From contig NZ_CAKLPZ010000001.1 of NCBI RefSeq assembly GCF_923081025.1, positions 1,950,154 through 2,014,153 of the forward strand: a DNA stretch of 64,000 nt. The letters are read 5' to 3'. Below, piece by piece: positions 45,363 to 53,758 of the stretch. This stretch comes from Neolewinella maritima. Its GTDB lineage: Bacteria > Bacteroidota > Bacteroidia > Chitinophagales > Saprospiraceae. The position numbers and the translations under genes are program-made. The notes under the pieces are model-generated. The model had not been told where the DNA came from, searched no databases, and saw nothing but the letters and a program-made list of their open reading frames with translations. Within the stretch, counting starts at the first letter, position 1; every line of letters begins with the position of its first letter.

Positions 45363-45827
45363 TTACTCCAGGTCACCCTCGGGGTCGAAGGTGCGCTCGA
45401 TGTTCATCATCAGGTCGTCGGACTCGCGCTTGAATTCGCTCCAGCCCTGCTTGGCGTCACCTTTGAAGTCTTTCCAGCCAGCTTCCATGTTGTTACCGAC
45501 GCGGTCCATACGGGCATCGATGTCGTCACGGTAGCCTTCCAGCTCGTTGTACTCTTCTTGCATTTCGGCCTTCATCTCGTCGTTTGCGTCTTCCATGTCA
45601 CGCTCGAGCTCGGTCATCCGGGCGTCGATGTTGGCACGTGCGTCGCGGAATTCACGGTCGAGTTCATTGCTTTCCTCGCGAACCTCGGCGCCCATATTGG
45701 CCAGCGCGTTCTCGGTTTCTACCTCGATCTCGTCGGCGGCATTGTCTGCGGGGCTGTTTTCAGCACAGCTGTAGAACATGCCACTGAAGCTGAGAAGAAG
45801 GGCTAAGGTTAGATTGCGAATTTTCAT
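45363..45827 (-). CDS. Acidic coiled-coil lipoprotein
   Basis: A 154-residue lipoprotein with lipobox FYSC (C21). The mature part is strongly acidic and helical (EREL-type heptads around 60-105), ending GWKDFKGDAKQGWSEFKRE. The repeats of W-x-x-F-K resemble small stress-induced lipoproteins or CsbD-like proteins, without a firm family call. It has its own terminator, so it is transcribed separately from the DUF2945 operon although on the same strand. An osmotic or envelope stress role is suggested only by the neighbours, including MscS. Confidence 0.8.
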   Translation of the reverse strand: MKIRNLTLALLLSFSGMFYSCAENSPADNAADEIEVETENALANMGAEVREESNELDREFRDARANIDARMTELERDMEDANDEMKAEMQEEYNELEGYRDDIDARMDRVGNNMEAGWKDFKGDAKQGWSEFKRESDDLMMNIERTFDPEGDLE

Positions 45828-45934
45828 ATTGTAATACTTTGGTTTAAAATTTGGGGCCGGAGTGCGGGGCCCTGGTGCGTGTTAGTTGACAATGTAGTTG
45901 TCGGTTTGCACTCTCTTTAGGGTAAAACAGCGGA

Positions 45935-46852
45935 TCACTCCTGATGTTCGGTTGGCAACATGGTAGACAATTTTTCTCCTCCCTTGATGCCAAAATCCAG
46001 CGTGCGGATCGGGAATGGGATCATAATGTCGTTGGCGTCGTACGCTTGCTTGATGGCCATAATAGCCTCGCTCTGGGCCTCCAGGTAGTCGGCCTGTCCA
46101 CTCTTGCCGTCCGACAACCAGAAGCGTAGCGTGTAGTTGATGGAGCTGTCTCCGAACTCGTTAAAGAACAACTCTACCTTGCGGTGCTTGTCGTAGTCGA
46201 CTTTTTCTTTCACGGCATTGAGGGTGATCTCGCGAACTTTCTCCAGATCGTCCCCGTAGCTGACCCCGCAGCTCAAATCTACCCGGCGGATGCCCAGTTT
46301 ACTGTAGTTCTTGATGATGTCCTGCGCGACGATCTTGTTAGGGATCATGACGTCTTGTCCCTGCAGGGTGATCAGCGTAGTGTGCCGCAGCGTCACCTCC
46401 TTCACCTTGCCCAGGTGTCCGTTCACCTCGATCAGATCGCCCTCCCGGAACAGACTCCGAACCGATAGAAGGATACCACTGAAGAGGTTGAGGATGGGAT
46501 CCTGGAACGCCAGGCCCAGCGCTAATCCCACCACACCCGCGCCGGCGAGCAGACTGGTCACGATGCCCGTCAGCTTGAGGACCGAAAGGGTCAGGAACAG
46601 AAAGGCTAGGATGAGTAGTGCTGTGAGTACCGAGCTGAGCAGTCCGGCTACCGTAGAGTCCGCGATGACCCGTCGGCTGATCTTGTTGAAGTACTTCTTC
46701 GTGAAGCCGGTAATGATGTACCCCACCACCACTACGATGGCGGCTAACAGCAGGTTAGGCAGGTTGCGTAGGAGCAGGGACCACCAGCGCTGAAGCTCGT
46801 CGAACAGGGGTTGAAAGTCCAGCTCCAGGCCAAATAATTCGAATAAATACAT
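45935..46852 (-). CDS. Small-conductance mechanosensitive channel (MscS family)
   Basis: A 305-residue channel that releases solutes on hypo-osmotic shock. Three membrane segments are seen (about 27-50, 70-92 and 97-125). The pore-lining TM3 (GAGVVGLALGLAFQDPILNLFSGI) is followed by the beta domain (FREGDLIEVNGHLGKVKEVTLRHT) and the alpha/beta vestibule. The length matches E. coli MscS (about 286) plus a short N-terminal extension. It heads the minus-strand cluster 46852-42034. Confidence 0.96.
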   Translation of the reverse strand: MYLFELFGLELDFQPLFDELQRWWSLLLRNLPNLLLAAIVVVVGYIITGFTKKYFNKISRRVIADSTVAGLLSSVLTALLILAFLFLTLSVLKLTGIVTSLLAGAGVVGLALGLAFQDPILNLFSGILLSVRSLFREGDLIEVNGHLGKVKEVTLRHTTLITLQGQDVMIPNKIVAQDIIKNYSKLGIRRVDLSCGVSYGDDLEKVREITLNAVKEKVDYDKHRKVELFFNEFGDSSINYTLRFWLSDGKSGQADYLEAQSEAIMAIKQAYDANDIMIPFPIRTLDFGIKGGEKLSTMLPTEHQE

Positions 46853-46901
46853 AGGGTGTCTTACGTGAAGTTGGTATATAACTTGGTCCGTCGGAGGGTG
46901 T

Positions 46902-47873
46902 TCAACCCAGTCTCGCCCACTCCTGCCGCAGTTCGTTCAGCTCTACGGCCACTACGCCCGGGCGGGCAATGACCTGAGCACCTGCTACATTAGCCAGTTG
47001 GGCTGCCATACCAACGCTCATCCCGCTGGCTAGTGCACATGCTGCCACACTTATTACGGTATCCCCCGCTCCGCTGACGTCAGCGATCCGGCGGGCCGGC
47101 GTAGGGTGGATTGCCGAGGTACTCCCGTCGTGGGTATAGATGCCGTGCTGGGACAGGGTGATCATAACTTGCTTGCACTGCAGTCGACCAAACAGCACGG
47201 CTGCCGCTCGGTCCAGGTCGTCCAGACGGGGGCGTACCGCAAAGTCCAGCTGCTGCTGCACCTCCCGCAGATTAGGTTTGAATAGGTCCACCCCCCGGTA
47301 GTTCCAAAAATTATCCGCTTTGGGATCAACGGCGGTAAGGATGCCGTGCCGCCCGGCCAGTTGCAGTAGTTCGGCGATGCCCGTAGGGCTAAGCACCCCC
47401 TTGTTATAGTCCTGCAATATCAGTGCGCTTAGCCCCCCTTCATCCGCCCGCTGCGCAATGGCCGTCACCAGCTGCGCGGCAATATGGTTGGGCAACTGCT
47501 CCGTACTTTCCTGATCTACGCGCAGCAACTGCTGTTCCTGACTGATCACCCGGGTCTTGACGGTAGTTGGCCGGTCTGGATCCGCCACGATGAAGTGCCC
47601 GGGCAGACCGGTTGCCACTAGTAGATCGTGTAGCGAGGCTGCATTCGGATCCGTACCCACCGCACCGGCGACCGCGGCCCAGGCGCCGAGGGCCTTCACG
47701 TTGAGTGCTACGTTGGCGGCCCCGCCTAGCCGGTCTTCCTGCTGCTGCCAGCGTACGACGGGTACGGGTGCTTCGGGGCTGATGCGGTCTACCCGGCCGG
47801 TGAGGTACCGGTCGATCATCACGTCACCGACTACGAGGACGCGCAGGGCAGCAAAGTCAGGCAGGGCGGGCAC
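46902..47873 (-). CDS. HldE-type heptose-7-phosphate kinase (PfkB family)
   Basis: A 323-residue PfkB-type sugar kinase. The N terminus LVVGDVMIDRYLTGRVDRISPEAPVPVV with RLGGAANVALN is typical of HldE1/RfaE1, which makes heptose 1,7-bisphosphate for lipopolysaccharide; the ATP-site end is DVSGAGDTVISVAA. The GTG at 47873, 7 nt after the ndk stop, is chosen because it gives the normal length and N terminus, while upstream extension runs antisense through ndk. The cytidylyltransferase half (HldE2) is absent and must be encoded elsewhere. It is cotranscribed with ndk. Confidence 0.92.
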   Translation of the reverse strand: MPALPDFAALRVLVVGDVMIDRYLTGRVDRISPEAPVPVVRWQQQEDRLGGAANVALNVKALGAWAAVAGAVGTDPNAASLHDLLVATGLPGHFIVADPDRPTTVKTRVISQEQQLLRVDQESTEQLPNHIAAQLVTAIAQRADEGGLSALILQDYNKGVLSPTGIAELLQLAGRHGILTAVDPKADNFWNYRGVDLFKPNLREVQQQLDFAVRPRLDDLDRAAAVLFGRLQCKQVMITLSQHGIYTHDGSTSAIHPTPARRIADVSGAGDTVISVAACALASGMSVGMAAQLANVAGAQVIARPGVVAVELNELRQEWARLG

Positions 47874-47880
47874 GCGGGTG

Positions 47881-48303
47881 CTAGGCGAATACCTCGGTAC
47901 CGGCGAAGTGGAACTGCCCCTCGATAGCGGCATTGTCATCACTGTCGCTACCGTGTACGGCGTTCTCGCCGATGCTGCTGGCGTACTTCGCCCGGATGGT
48001 ACCGGCCTCGGCTTCCTTCGGGTTGGTGGCACCGATGAGCTTACGGAAATCGGTGACGGCGTTGTCCTTCTCCAGGATGGCCGCTACAATGGGGCCGCTG
48101 CTCATGAAGCTGACCAGCTCGTCGTAGAAGGGCCGCCCTTCGTGTACGGCGTAGAACTCACCGGCCTTCTGGGTGCTCAGGCTCGTGTACTTGAGGGCTA
48201 CGATGCGGAAGCCGGCCTCGTTGATCTGGGCGAGGATGGCGCCGATGTGTCCGTTGCGGACGGCATCGGGCTTGATCATAGTGAAGGTGCGATTGGTGGC
48301 CAT
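47881..48303 (-). CDS. ndk: Nucleoside diphosphate kinase
   Basis: Equilibrates NTP and NDP pools. The 140-residue protein starts [20 protein letters not shown] and has the active-site loop [12 protein letters not shown], whose histidine is the phosphoryl carrier. Length is normal. The ATG at 48303 is chosen by comparison with the family; an upstream extension to 48537 would lie antisense to nrnA. It is divergent from nrnA (96-nt gap) and followed by the heptose kinase gene. Confidence 0.97.
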   Translation of the reverse strand: MATNRTFTMIKPDAVRNGHIGAILAQINEAGFRIVALKYTSLSTQKAGEFYAVHEGRPFYDELVSFMSSGPIVAAILEKDNAVTDFRKLIGATNPKEAEAGTIRAKYASSIGENAVHGSDSDDNAAIEGQFHFAGTEVFA

Positions 48304-48345
48304 GGTGATTGCGCTAAGTTGATTAGGGCCGCAAAAGTAGGAAGT

Positions 48346-48377
48346 TTTGGCCACCCCATCATTTTTTCGGAACTTTG
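48346..48377 (+). promoter_or_regulatory. Promoter of nrnA (TTTG -33 and GAACTTTG -7)
   Basis: TTTG at 48346-48349 and GAACTTTG at 48370-48377 (one mismatch to TAnnTTTG) are separated by 20 nt, close to the Bacteroidota sigma spacing. The -7 box ends 22 nt before the nrnA ATG, giving a short leader. Confidence 0.55.
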
Positions 48378-48399
48378 CGCCTTCGTTGTTCCCCTGCTT

Positions 48400-49431
48400 A
48401 TGCCCAACTCCATAGAGGAGGCTCGCCACTTGCTGGCAACCCCCCAAGAGATCGTGATCTTCAGCCACCGCAACCCGGATGGCGACGCAGTAGGTTCCAG
48501 CCTGGGCCTGCTGCACTACCTGCGGGGGCGGGGGCACGACGTCACGATCCTGCTGCCCTCCAATTACCCTGAGTTTCTTGGCTTTCTACCGGAGGTGGAG
48601 CAGATCGTGATCTACGACGACCAGACTGAGCAGGCCGAAGCCCGTATTGCCTCCGCGACCCTGTTCTTCCTACTCGACTTCAACTCCTTCGACCGCGTCG
48701 ATAAGATGGCCGACTCGATGAAGGACGACGCGCGGCCGCGCATCATGATCGATCACCACCTGGATCCCCAGCCCATTGCCGCGCCCATCTTCAGCCGGCC
48801 GGAGCGCAGCTCTACCTGCGAGATGGTATACGAATTCATCGATGAGCTCGGCGATGCGAACCGCGTCAATAGCACCATTTCCGACTGTCTGTACGCCGGC
48901 ATTCTCACCGATACCGGTGGGTTCAAGTACAGTACCACTCCCCTACTCTTCCGCACGGCAGCCAGGTTACTGGAAGCGGGTACCGATGCCTACAAGGTGG
49001 CCGACCACGTGTGGAATAACATGTCCGAAAAGCAACTGCGCCTGCTGGGCCACTGCCTGGCCAACCGCATGGAGCTGCTGCCGGAGTATCGCACCGGGCT
49101 GATCTACCTGACCAAGGAGGACTACGAGCACTTCGACATCCAGCGGGGCGACACGGAGGGCGTGGTCAATTACATCCTGCGGATGCCGGAAATGATGATC
49201 GCCGCCTTCATTCACGAACAACCCACCATCGTCAAACTGAGCCTCCGCTCGAAGGGAGAGATGGACGTACAACAGATCTGTAAGGCCCTCTTCCGGGGCG
49301 GCGGCCATCGCAATGCCGCCGGAGGCGCAAGCTTTGCTCCCCTGGGTTCTACCATCAACCGCTTCAAGAAAGCACTCCCCCGCTACGCCGAGGAGATCGA
49401 AGCGAGCTACCACCAATTTAACAACCAATAG
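48400..49431 (+). CDS. nrnA: DHH-DHHA1 phosphoesterase, NrnA-like
   Basis: A 343-residue bifunctional oligoribonuclease/3'-phosphoadenosine 5'-phosphate phosphatase-like enzyme. The DHH domain has [20 protein letters not shown] (about 17-36) and the signature [10 protein letters not shown]; the DHHA1 domain has [11 protein letters not shown] near the C terminus. It degrades very short RNAs and recycles pAp. The ATG at 48400 is selected because it gives the family N terminus; the open frame upstream lies antisense to ndk. It is followed after 3 nt by the FKBP lipoprotein gene. Confidence 0.95.
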   Translation: MPNSIEEARHLLATPQEIVIFSHRNPDGDAVGSSLGLLHYLRGRGHDVTILLPSNYPEFLGFLPEVEQIVIYDDQTEQAEARIASATLFFLLDFNSFDRVDKMADSMKDDARPRIMIDHHLDPQPIAAPIFSRPERSSTCEMVYEFIDELGDANRVNSTISDCLYAGILTDTGGFKYSTTPLLFRTAARLLEAGTDAYKVADHVWNNMSEKQLRLLGHCLANRMELLPEYRTGLIYLTKEDYEHFDIQRGDTEGVVNYILRMPEMMIAAFIHEQPTIVKLSLRSKGEMDVQQICKALFRGGGHRNAAGGASFAPLGSTINRFKKALPRYAEEIEASYHQFNNQ

Positions 49432-49434
49432 ACT

Positions 49435-50352
49435 ATGCGTAACTTATTATTCATCCTGCTTGCGGGCTTTACGCTGTGGGCAACCGGCTGCGATAGCACG
49501 GGAGGTAAGGACGGCACCCAGACCACGGAGGCCGGCAGCCGCTACACCTACCTGTCCACAAACGACGACGGCCAGTTAGCCGAGGCCGGTGAGTTCATCT
49601 ACTTCAATGCCATCCTCAAGACGGAGGGCGATAGCGTCCTGATCAACACCAAGGAAGGCGGTGGCCCACCACCGGTCATCCAGGCCCTCTCGGACTCGAT
49701 CGTCACCTCGGAGACCGGTCCGGTCGAAGACGTACTGCGCAACATCCGCGTCGGCGAGCGCGTGCTCATCCGCGCTAACCTCGACCAATTCCCCCGCAAG
49801 CCCCCCGGGATGGAAAACGATTCCGTCCTGCTGTACGATCTGGAAGTGACCGAGATCATCGATCAGGATGAGTTCACTGCCCGTCAGGAAGCCGTCGCCG
49901 AAGAGGCACGGGTGAAGGCCGAGGAAGTGCGCGGTCGTATGGACGAACGCCTGACCTTCTCCGAGCAGGTCTACAACGACTACAAGGCCGGTAAGCTGGA
50001 TGGCGAACTACAGACTACCCCCAGCGGACTGCGGTACATCCTGCACGAAGAAGGTAGTGGCGCGGAAGCCGCTCCCGGCAAGACGGTGTCGGTACAGTAC
50101 ATCGGCCGCCTATCTTCGGACGGTGAGATCTTCGACCAGAGCTTCGAGCGGGGATCTGCCATTCAGTTTCCCCTGGGCCAGGGCCGCGTGATCCCGGGAT
50201 GGGACGAAGGCATCGACCTGCTGCAGGTGGGTGACCGGGCTACGTTCATCATTCCATCGGAGCTGGCATACGGCCCCGGAGGTACACCCGATGGCAGCAT
50301 TGCACCCGATAGCGAATTGCTGTTTTACGTGGAGCTGGAGGAAGTACTCTAG
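49435..50352 (+). CDS. FKBP-type peptidyl-prolyl isomerase lipoprotein
   Basis: A 305-residue lipoprotein (lipobox ATGC). Residues about 40-145 form a variant FKBP-like domain, and the C-terminal part (about 195-305) is a complete FKBP domain with TPSGLRYILHEEGSG, SVQYIGRLSSDGEIFDQS and VIPGWDEGIDLLQVGDRATFIIPSELAYG. It should assist folding of envelope proteins, and homologs in Bacteroidota are linked to gliding and secretion. The helix between them (RQEAVAEEARVKAEEVRGRM) is like the dimerisation stalk of FkpA. It ends at a strong terminator. Confidence 0.93.
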   Translation: MRNLLFILLAGFTLWATGCDSTGGKDGTQTTEAGSRYTYLSTNDDGQLAEAGEFIYFNAILKTEGDSVLINTKEGGGPPPVIQALSDSIVTSETGPVEDVLRNIRVGERVLIRANLDQFPRKPPGMENDSVLLYDLEVTEIIDQDEFTARQEAVAEEARVKAEEVRGRMDERLTFSEQVYNDYKAGKLDGELQTTPSGLRYILHEEGSGAEAAPGKTVSVQYIGRLSSDGEIFDQSFERGSAIQFPLGQGRVIPGWDEGIDLLQVGDRATFIIPSELAYGPGGTPDGSIAPDSELLFYVELEEVL

Positions 50353-50372
50353 CCACTAGCCGCTCCAGTATT

Positions 50373-50415
50373 AAAGGGGTTGAAGGACAGGTGGTCCTTC
50401 AACCCCTTTTTCTTT
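50373..50415 (+). terminator. Terminator after the FKBP gene
   Basis: A 16-bp perfect stem AAAGGGGTTGAAGGAC/GTCCTTCAACCCCTTT (50373-50388 with 50394-50409) with a 5-nt loop and a T-rich tail. It probably also ends transcription of the convergent enoyl-CoA hydratase gene, whose stop is at 50414. Confidence 0.92.
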
Positions 50416-51199
50416 AGCGGCCCTGGAAGTTGGCTTTGCGTTTTTCGACAAAGGCAGCCGCGCCTTCCTTAAAATCCTCCGTCATAGTAGCCTTACCGAA
50501 GGCCTCAGCCTCCGTGGCGAAGCCTTCCGGATTGTCGTAATACGCGTTCACCGCCCGGATCGACTCGCGGATGGCGATGGGTCCTTTCCCGCCGATCGTA
50601 GTGAGTAGCTCTATGGCCTTGTCGCGGGCTTCGTCGAGGGTGGGCAGGACGTGATTGACCAGTCCGAGGCGGTGCGCCTCCTCGGCGTCGATCATGTTAC
50701 CCGTCAGAATCAATTCCGTCGCCTTTCCCTTTCCGATGTACTGATTCAGCCGCTGGGTACCGCCGTATCCGGGGATGATCCCCAGGTTCACCTCTGGTTG
50801 CCCGAAGCGGGCCGCGGACGTGGCGATCCGCATATGACAGGCCATGGCCAGCTCGCAGCCGCCTCCCAGGGCGAAGCCATTCACCAGCGCGATCACCGGC
50901 ACGTGGAAGCGCTCGATCTGGGCGAACACCTGCTGGCCCCGGTGCGCCATGGCGGCTCCGTTGCCGTCCGCGGCTACACCCAGAAATTCCTTGATGTCCG
51001 CGCCGGCTACGAAGGCGCGGTCGCCGGCTCCGGTGAGAATGATACCATGGAAGTCGTCCTGATCGCGGTAGTCGCTGCTAAAGAAACTTTGAAGCTCCTG
51101 CACGGTCTGCGTGTTAAGGGCATTCAGGGCCTTTGGGCGGTTAAGGGTGATGGTCAGGATGCCATCTTGCTGGCTTAACTGTAGGTTTTGGTAGGTCAT
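50414..51199 (-). CDS. Enoyl-CoA hydratase/isomerase family protein
   Basis: A 261-residue crotonase-family enzyme. The oxyanion-hole segments are GAGDRAFVAGADIKEF and GGGCELAMACHMRIA, and the acid/base region is FGQPEVNLGIIPGYGGTQRL with both crotonase glutamates in place, so it should hydrate 2-enoyl-CoA. The ATG at 51199 (MTYQNLQL) is preferred over one six codons upstream. It is the last gene after ilvN (23-nt gap) and may be cotranscribed; no ilvC follows. Confidence 0.93.
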   Translation of the reverse strand: MTYQNLQLSQQDGILTITLNRPKALNALNTQTVQELQSFFSSDYRDQDDFHGIILTGAGDRAFVAGADIKEFLGVAADGNGAAMAHRGQQVFAQIERFHVPVIALVNGFALGGGCELAMACHMRIATSAARFGQPEVNLGIIPGYGGTQRLNQYIGKGKATELILTGNMIDAEEAHRLGLVNHVLPTLDEARDKAIELLTTIGGKGPIAIRESIRAVNAYYDNPEGFATEAEAFGKATMTEDFKEGAAAFVEKRKANFQGR

Positions 51200-51222
51200 G
51201 GGGTCAAGATAGCGCACCGCCG

Positions 51223-51753
51223 CTACTCCCCCTCCTCCTGTAGTTCCTGCAGGTAGCTGTTGAGCCGTTCCATAGGCTTGACCACCGCCACGCGGCCGGA
51301 GCGCACGAACTCATACAGTCCTTCCTGCCGTAGTTCGGTCAGCAGGGCCTCCGTCTCGTATTCGTGACCGGTCTTCTCGATCACCACGTATTCCGGTTCG
51401 ATGAGTAGTACCCGCGCGTTGTGCCGGCGAATCATCACTTCTACGTTGCGCCCATTGGTAAATACCTCGATGGGCACCTTGTACAGCGCGATCTCCTGGT
51501 ATACGATATCGTCGTCATCGTAGTAAAAGGCCTTAAGCACGTCGACCTGCTTATCCAGCTGGGCCACCAGCTTGATCACCATCTCCTCCGTCACCTTCAC
51601 CACGATCGTAAAGCGGAAGATCGATTCATCACTGCTCGCACTCGTCGTCAGGCTGCTAATGCTCAGGTTGCGTCGATTGAAGATACCCACTACCCGCGAC
51701 AGCAAGCCCGTCTGGTCTTCGGTAAACACGGTGATAGTGAAGGTCTTAGTCAT
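51223..51753 (-). CDS. ilvN: Acetolactate synthase regulatory (small) subunit
   Basis: A 176-residue regulatory subunit that stabilises IlvB and makes it sensitive to valine. The first ACT domain (FTITVFTEDQTGLLSRVVGIFNRR, with LSISSLTTS) is followed by a second region (VEVMIRRHNARVLLIEPEYVVIEKTG). It follows ilvB on the same strand across a 221-nt gap with a G-rich tandem repeat, an unusual distance for this pair. Confidence 0.96.
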   Translation of the reverse strand: MTKTFTITVFTEDQTGLLSRVVGIFNRRNLSISSLTTSASSDESIFRFTIVVKVTEEMVIKLVAQLDKQVDVLKAFYYDDDDIVYQEIALYKVPIEVFTNGRNVEVMIRRHNARVLLIEPEYVVIEKTGHEYETEALLTELRQEGLYEFVRSGRVAVVKPMERLNSYLQELQEEGE

Positions 51754-51780
51754 GCTAGAGGGGGGGTCAGGGGGGATTAA

Positions 51781-51836
51781 GGGGTTAGGGGGTTAAGGGG
51801 TTAGGGGGTTAAGGGGTTAAGGGGTTAAGGGGTTAG
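51781..51836. repeat. Seven tandem GGGGTTAA/GGGGTTAG octamers (telomere-like)
   Basis: Seven exact octamers GGGGTTAG or GGGGTTAA in the order G,A,G,A,A,A,G occupy 56 nt on the plus strand, with extra G-runs at 51760-51780. This is the ilvB-ilvN gap (51754-51974). The run should be able to form G-quadruplexes in the plus strand, which is the template for ilvN transcription. Confidence 0.9.
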
Positions 51837-51870
51837 GGTAGGTGTTATAGGTGGTGGATTTTTGGAGCGG

Positions 51871-51890
51871 AGCGGGGGCGCGGGTGCGGT
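51871..51890 (-). repeat. Weak copy of the 20-nt motif in the ilvB-ilvN gap
   Basis: The minus strand reads ACCGCACCCGCGCCCCCGCT. It shares the GCACC-GCG-CG pattern but not all of the consensus. Confidence 0.35.
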
Positions 51891-51974
51891 AGTAAGGAAG
51901 GAAACACGGTGCTCCACTACCCCATTCCTCCCTATGACACCCTGCACTACTTCTTCGCCTCACCTCGTCATCAC

Positions 51975-53738
51975 CTACAGATCCTCCGCGCTGAGAATGA
52001 CCTCGCTGATCGATTTTCCACTGGGCACCATGGGAAATACGTTATCCTGCTTGACCGTGTGCAGGTGCAGTAGGTAGGGTCCGTCGTGAGCTAGCATTTC
52101 GGCGATAGCTTCACCTACTTCGTTCGGGTCACGGACACTCCGGCCCGGCACTCCGAATCCCTTGGCTATGGTGACAAAATCCGGGTTCTGGAGCTCTACC
52201 GCACTGTACCGTCGCTGGTGAAACAACTCCTGCCACTGCCGTACCATGCCGAGGAAGTTGTTGTCGAGCAGTACGATCTTGACGCCGACGTTCCACTGGG
52301 CGCACATGCCTAGTTCCTGCAGCGTCATCTGGAAGCCACCGTCCCCGATGAAGGCGACGACCTGTCGGCTGGGATCGGCGTACTTGGCACCGAAGGCGGC
52401 GGGTAGTCCGTAGCCCATCGTACCGGCTCCGCCGGAACTGACCCACTGGTCGTGGCCCTTGTACTCGTAATAGCGCGCGGCCATCATCTGGTGCTGCCCC
52501 ACGTCGGTGGCTACGATCGCGCGCCCATCGGTTTGCCGGCTGACTTCGCGAATGGCCTGACCCATGCGGATCTGGCCGTCTGCCGTCGGGGTGATGGCTT
52601 CGGCGATCACGCGGTCGTGCTCGATACGTGCACATTCGCGGAAGCGCGCTACCCACTCCGGATAGGAGCGTTCTTCCACCAGGGGCAGCAGCTGTTCGAG
52701 TACCTCCCGCGCGTCTCCCAGTACGGGCGCGTCGGTCTTGACGTTCTTATTCAGTTCGGCGGGGTCCACTTCGATGTGTACGACCTTGGCGTCGGGGATG
52801 TATTTAGCCAGCAGGCCGGTCACCCGATCGTCGAAGCGCATACCGATGGCCACGATCACGTCGGCTTCGTTTTGCAGCAGGTTAGGTCCGTAATTGCCGT
52901 GCATACCCAGCATACCGGTGAACAGCGGATGGTCGTTGGGTAGAGCGGAAAGCCCATGGCAGGTCACGCCTACCGGAATGCCCGTCTTCTCTACAAACTG
53001 CCGGAACACAGGCTGCGCATGCGCGATATGAATGCCGTGTCCCCCCAAAATCATGGGCTGTTTTGCCCCGTTGATGAGGCGAGCGGCCTCCCGCAGTTGC
53101 TTGCGTTTGGGCTTATTATGGGGTACGTAGCTGCGGATCGATAGCGAGTCCGGATAGACAAAGTCGACCATCGCCAGTTGGGCATCCTTGGTGATGTCGA
53201 TGACTACCGGTCCGGGTCGACCGCTATTCGCAATGAAGAAGGCTTTTTTCAGCACCGGGCCGATTTCCTCCGGCCGCGTGATCTGGTAATTCCACTTAGT
53301 GACCGGAATCGTACTGTTAACTACGTCTACTTCCTGAAAGGCATCGCTACCCAGCAGGAAACCGGGCACCTGGCCGGTGATGGCTACAATCGGTAGCGAA
53401 TCCAGCTGCGCGTCACACAATCCCGTGATGAGATTGGTGGCACCTGGGCCGGAAGTAGCCATACACACCCCGGTCTGCCGCTTGATACGCGCATAGCCCT
53501 CGGCGGCATGAATGGCCCCCTGCTCGTGGCGGGGCAGGATATGGGTAAGCCGGTCCTCGAAGTCGATCAGCGCGTCGTAGATCGGCATAATGGCTCCGCC
53601 GGGATAGCCAAAGATCGTGTCGACCCCTTCGTTCACCAGGCACTGTAGCAGCGCGTGGGCACCGTTCATCCGGACGGCCGGGTTAGGCAGCTCCGAGGTG
53701 GTCGGACTAGGGGCGCGGTGGGTGGCGGTGGAGATCAT
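51975..53738 (-). CDS. ilvB: Acetolactate synthase catalytic subunit
   Basis: A 587-residue thiamine-diphosphate enzyme that makes acetolactate from pyruvate in branched-chain amino acid synthesis. The TPP glutamate is in [30 protein letters not shown], the FAD/regulatory region has AWARFR-like [10 protein letters not shown], and the TPP-Mg motif is [14 protein letters not shown] with a following DNN. Length is normal. It follows ilvD by 20 nt and precedes ilvN. Confidence 0.97.
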   Translation of the reverse strand: MISTATHRAPSPTTSELPNPAVRMNGAHALLQCLVNEGVDTIFGYPGGAIMPIYDALIDFEDRLTHILPRHEQGAIHAAEGYARIKRQTGVCMATSGPGATNLITGLCDAQLDSLPIVAITGQVPGFLLGSDAFQEVDVVNSTIPVTKWNYQITRPEEIGPVLKKAFFIANSGRPGPVVIDITKDAQLAMVDFVYPDSLSIRSYVPHNKPKRKQLREAARLINGAKQPMILGGHGIHIAHAQPVFRQFVEKTGIPVGVTCHGLSALPNDHPLFTGMLGMHGNYGPNLLQNEADVIVAIGMRFDDRVTGLLAKYIPDAKVVHIEVDPAELNKNVKTDAPVLGDAREVLEQLLPLVEERSYPEWVARFRECARIEHDRVIAEAITPTADGQIRMGQAIREVSRQTDGRAIVATDVGQHQMMAARYYEYKGHDQWVSSGGAGTMGYGLPAAFGAKYADPSRQVVAFIGDGGFQMTLQELGMCAQWNVGVKIVLLDNNFLGMVRQWQELFHQRRYSAVELQNPDFVTIAKGFGVPGRSVRDPNEVGEAIAEMLAHDGPYLLHLHTVKQDNVFPMVPSGKSISEVILSAEDL

Positions 53739-53758
53739 ACTAGGATAGTTTACAGCTA

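Noticed and set aside
47557..48399. Upstream extension of nrnA into the ndk and heptose kinase region
   Set aside because: The extended frame runs antisense to ndk and the heptose kinase gene; the ATG at 48400 gives the family N terminus and is preceded by a good promoter.
48304..48537. Long N-terminal extension of ndk
   Set aside because: NDK is about 140 residues starting at [13 protein letters not shown]; the extra part is antisense to nrnA.
51781..51836. True telomere or linear replicon end
   Set aside because: The array is short, internal to an operon, and flanked by ordinary genes on both sides.
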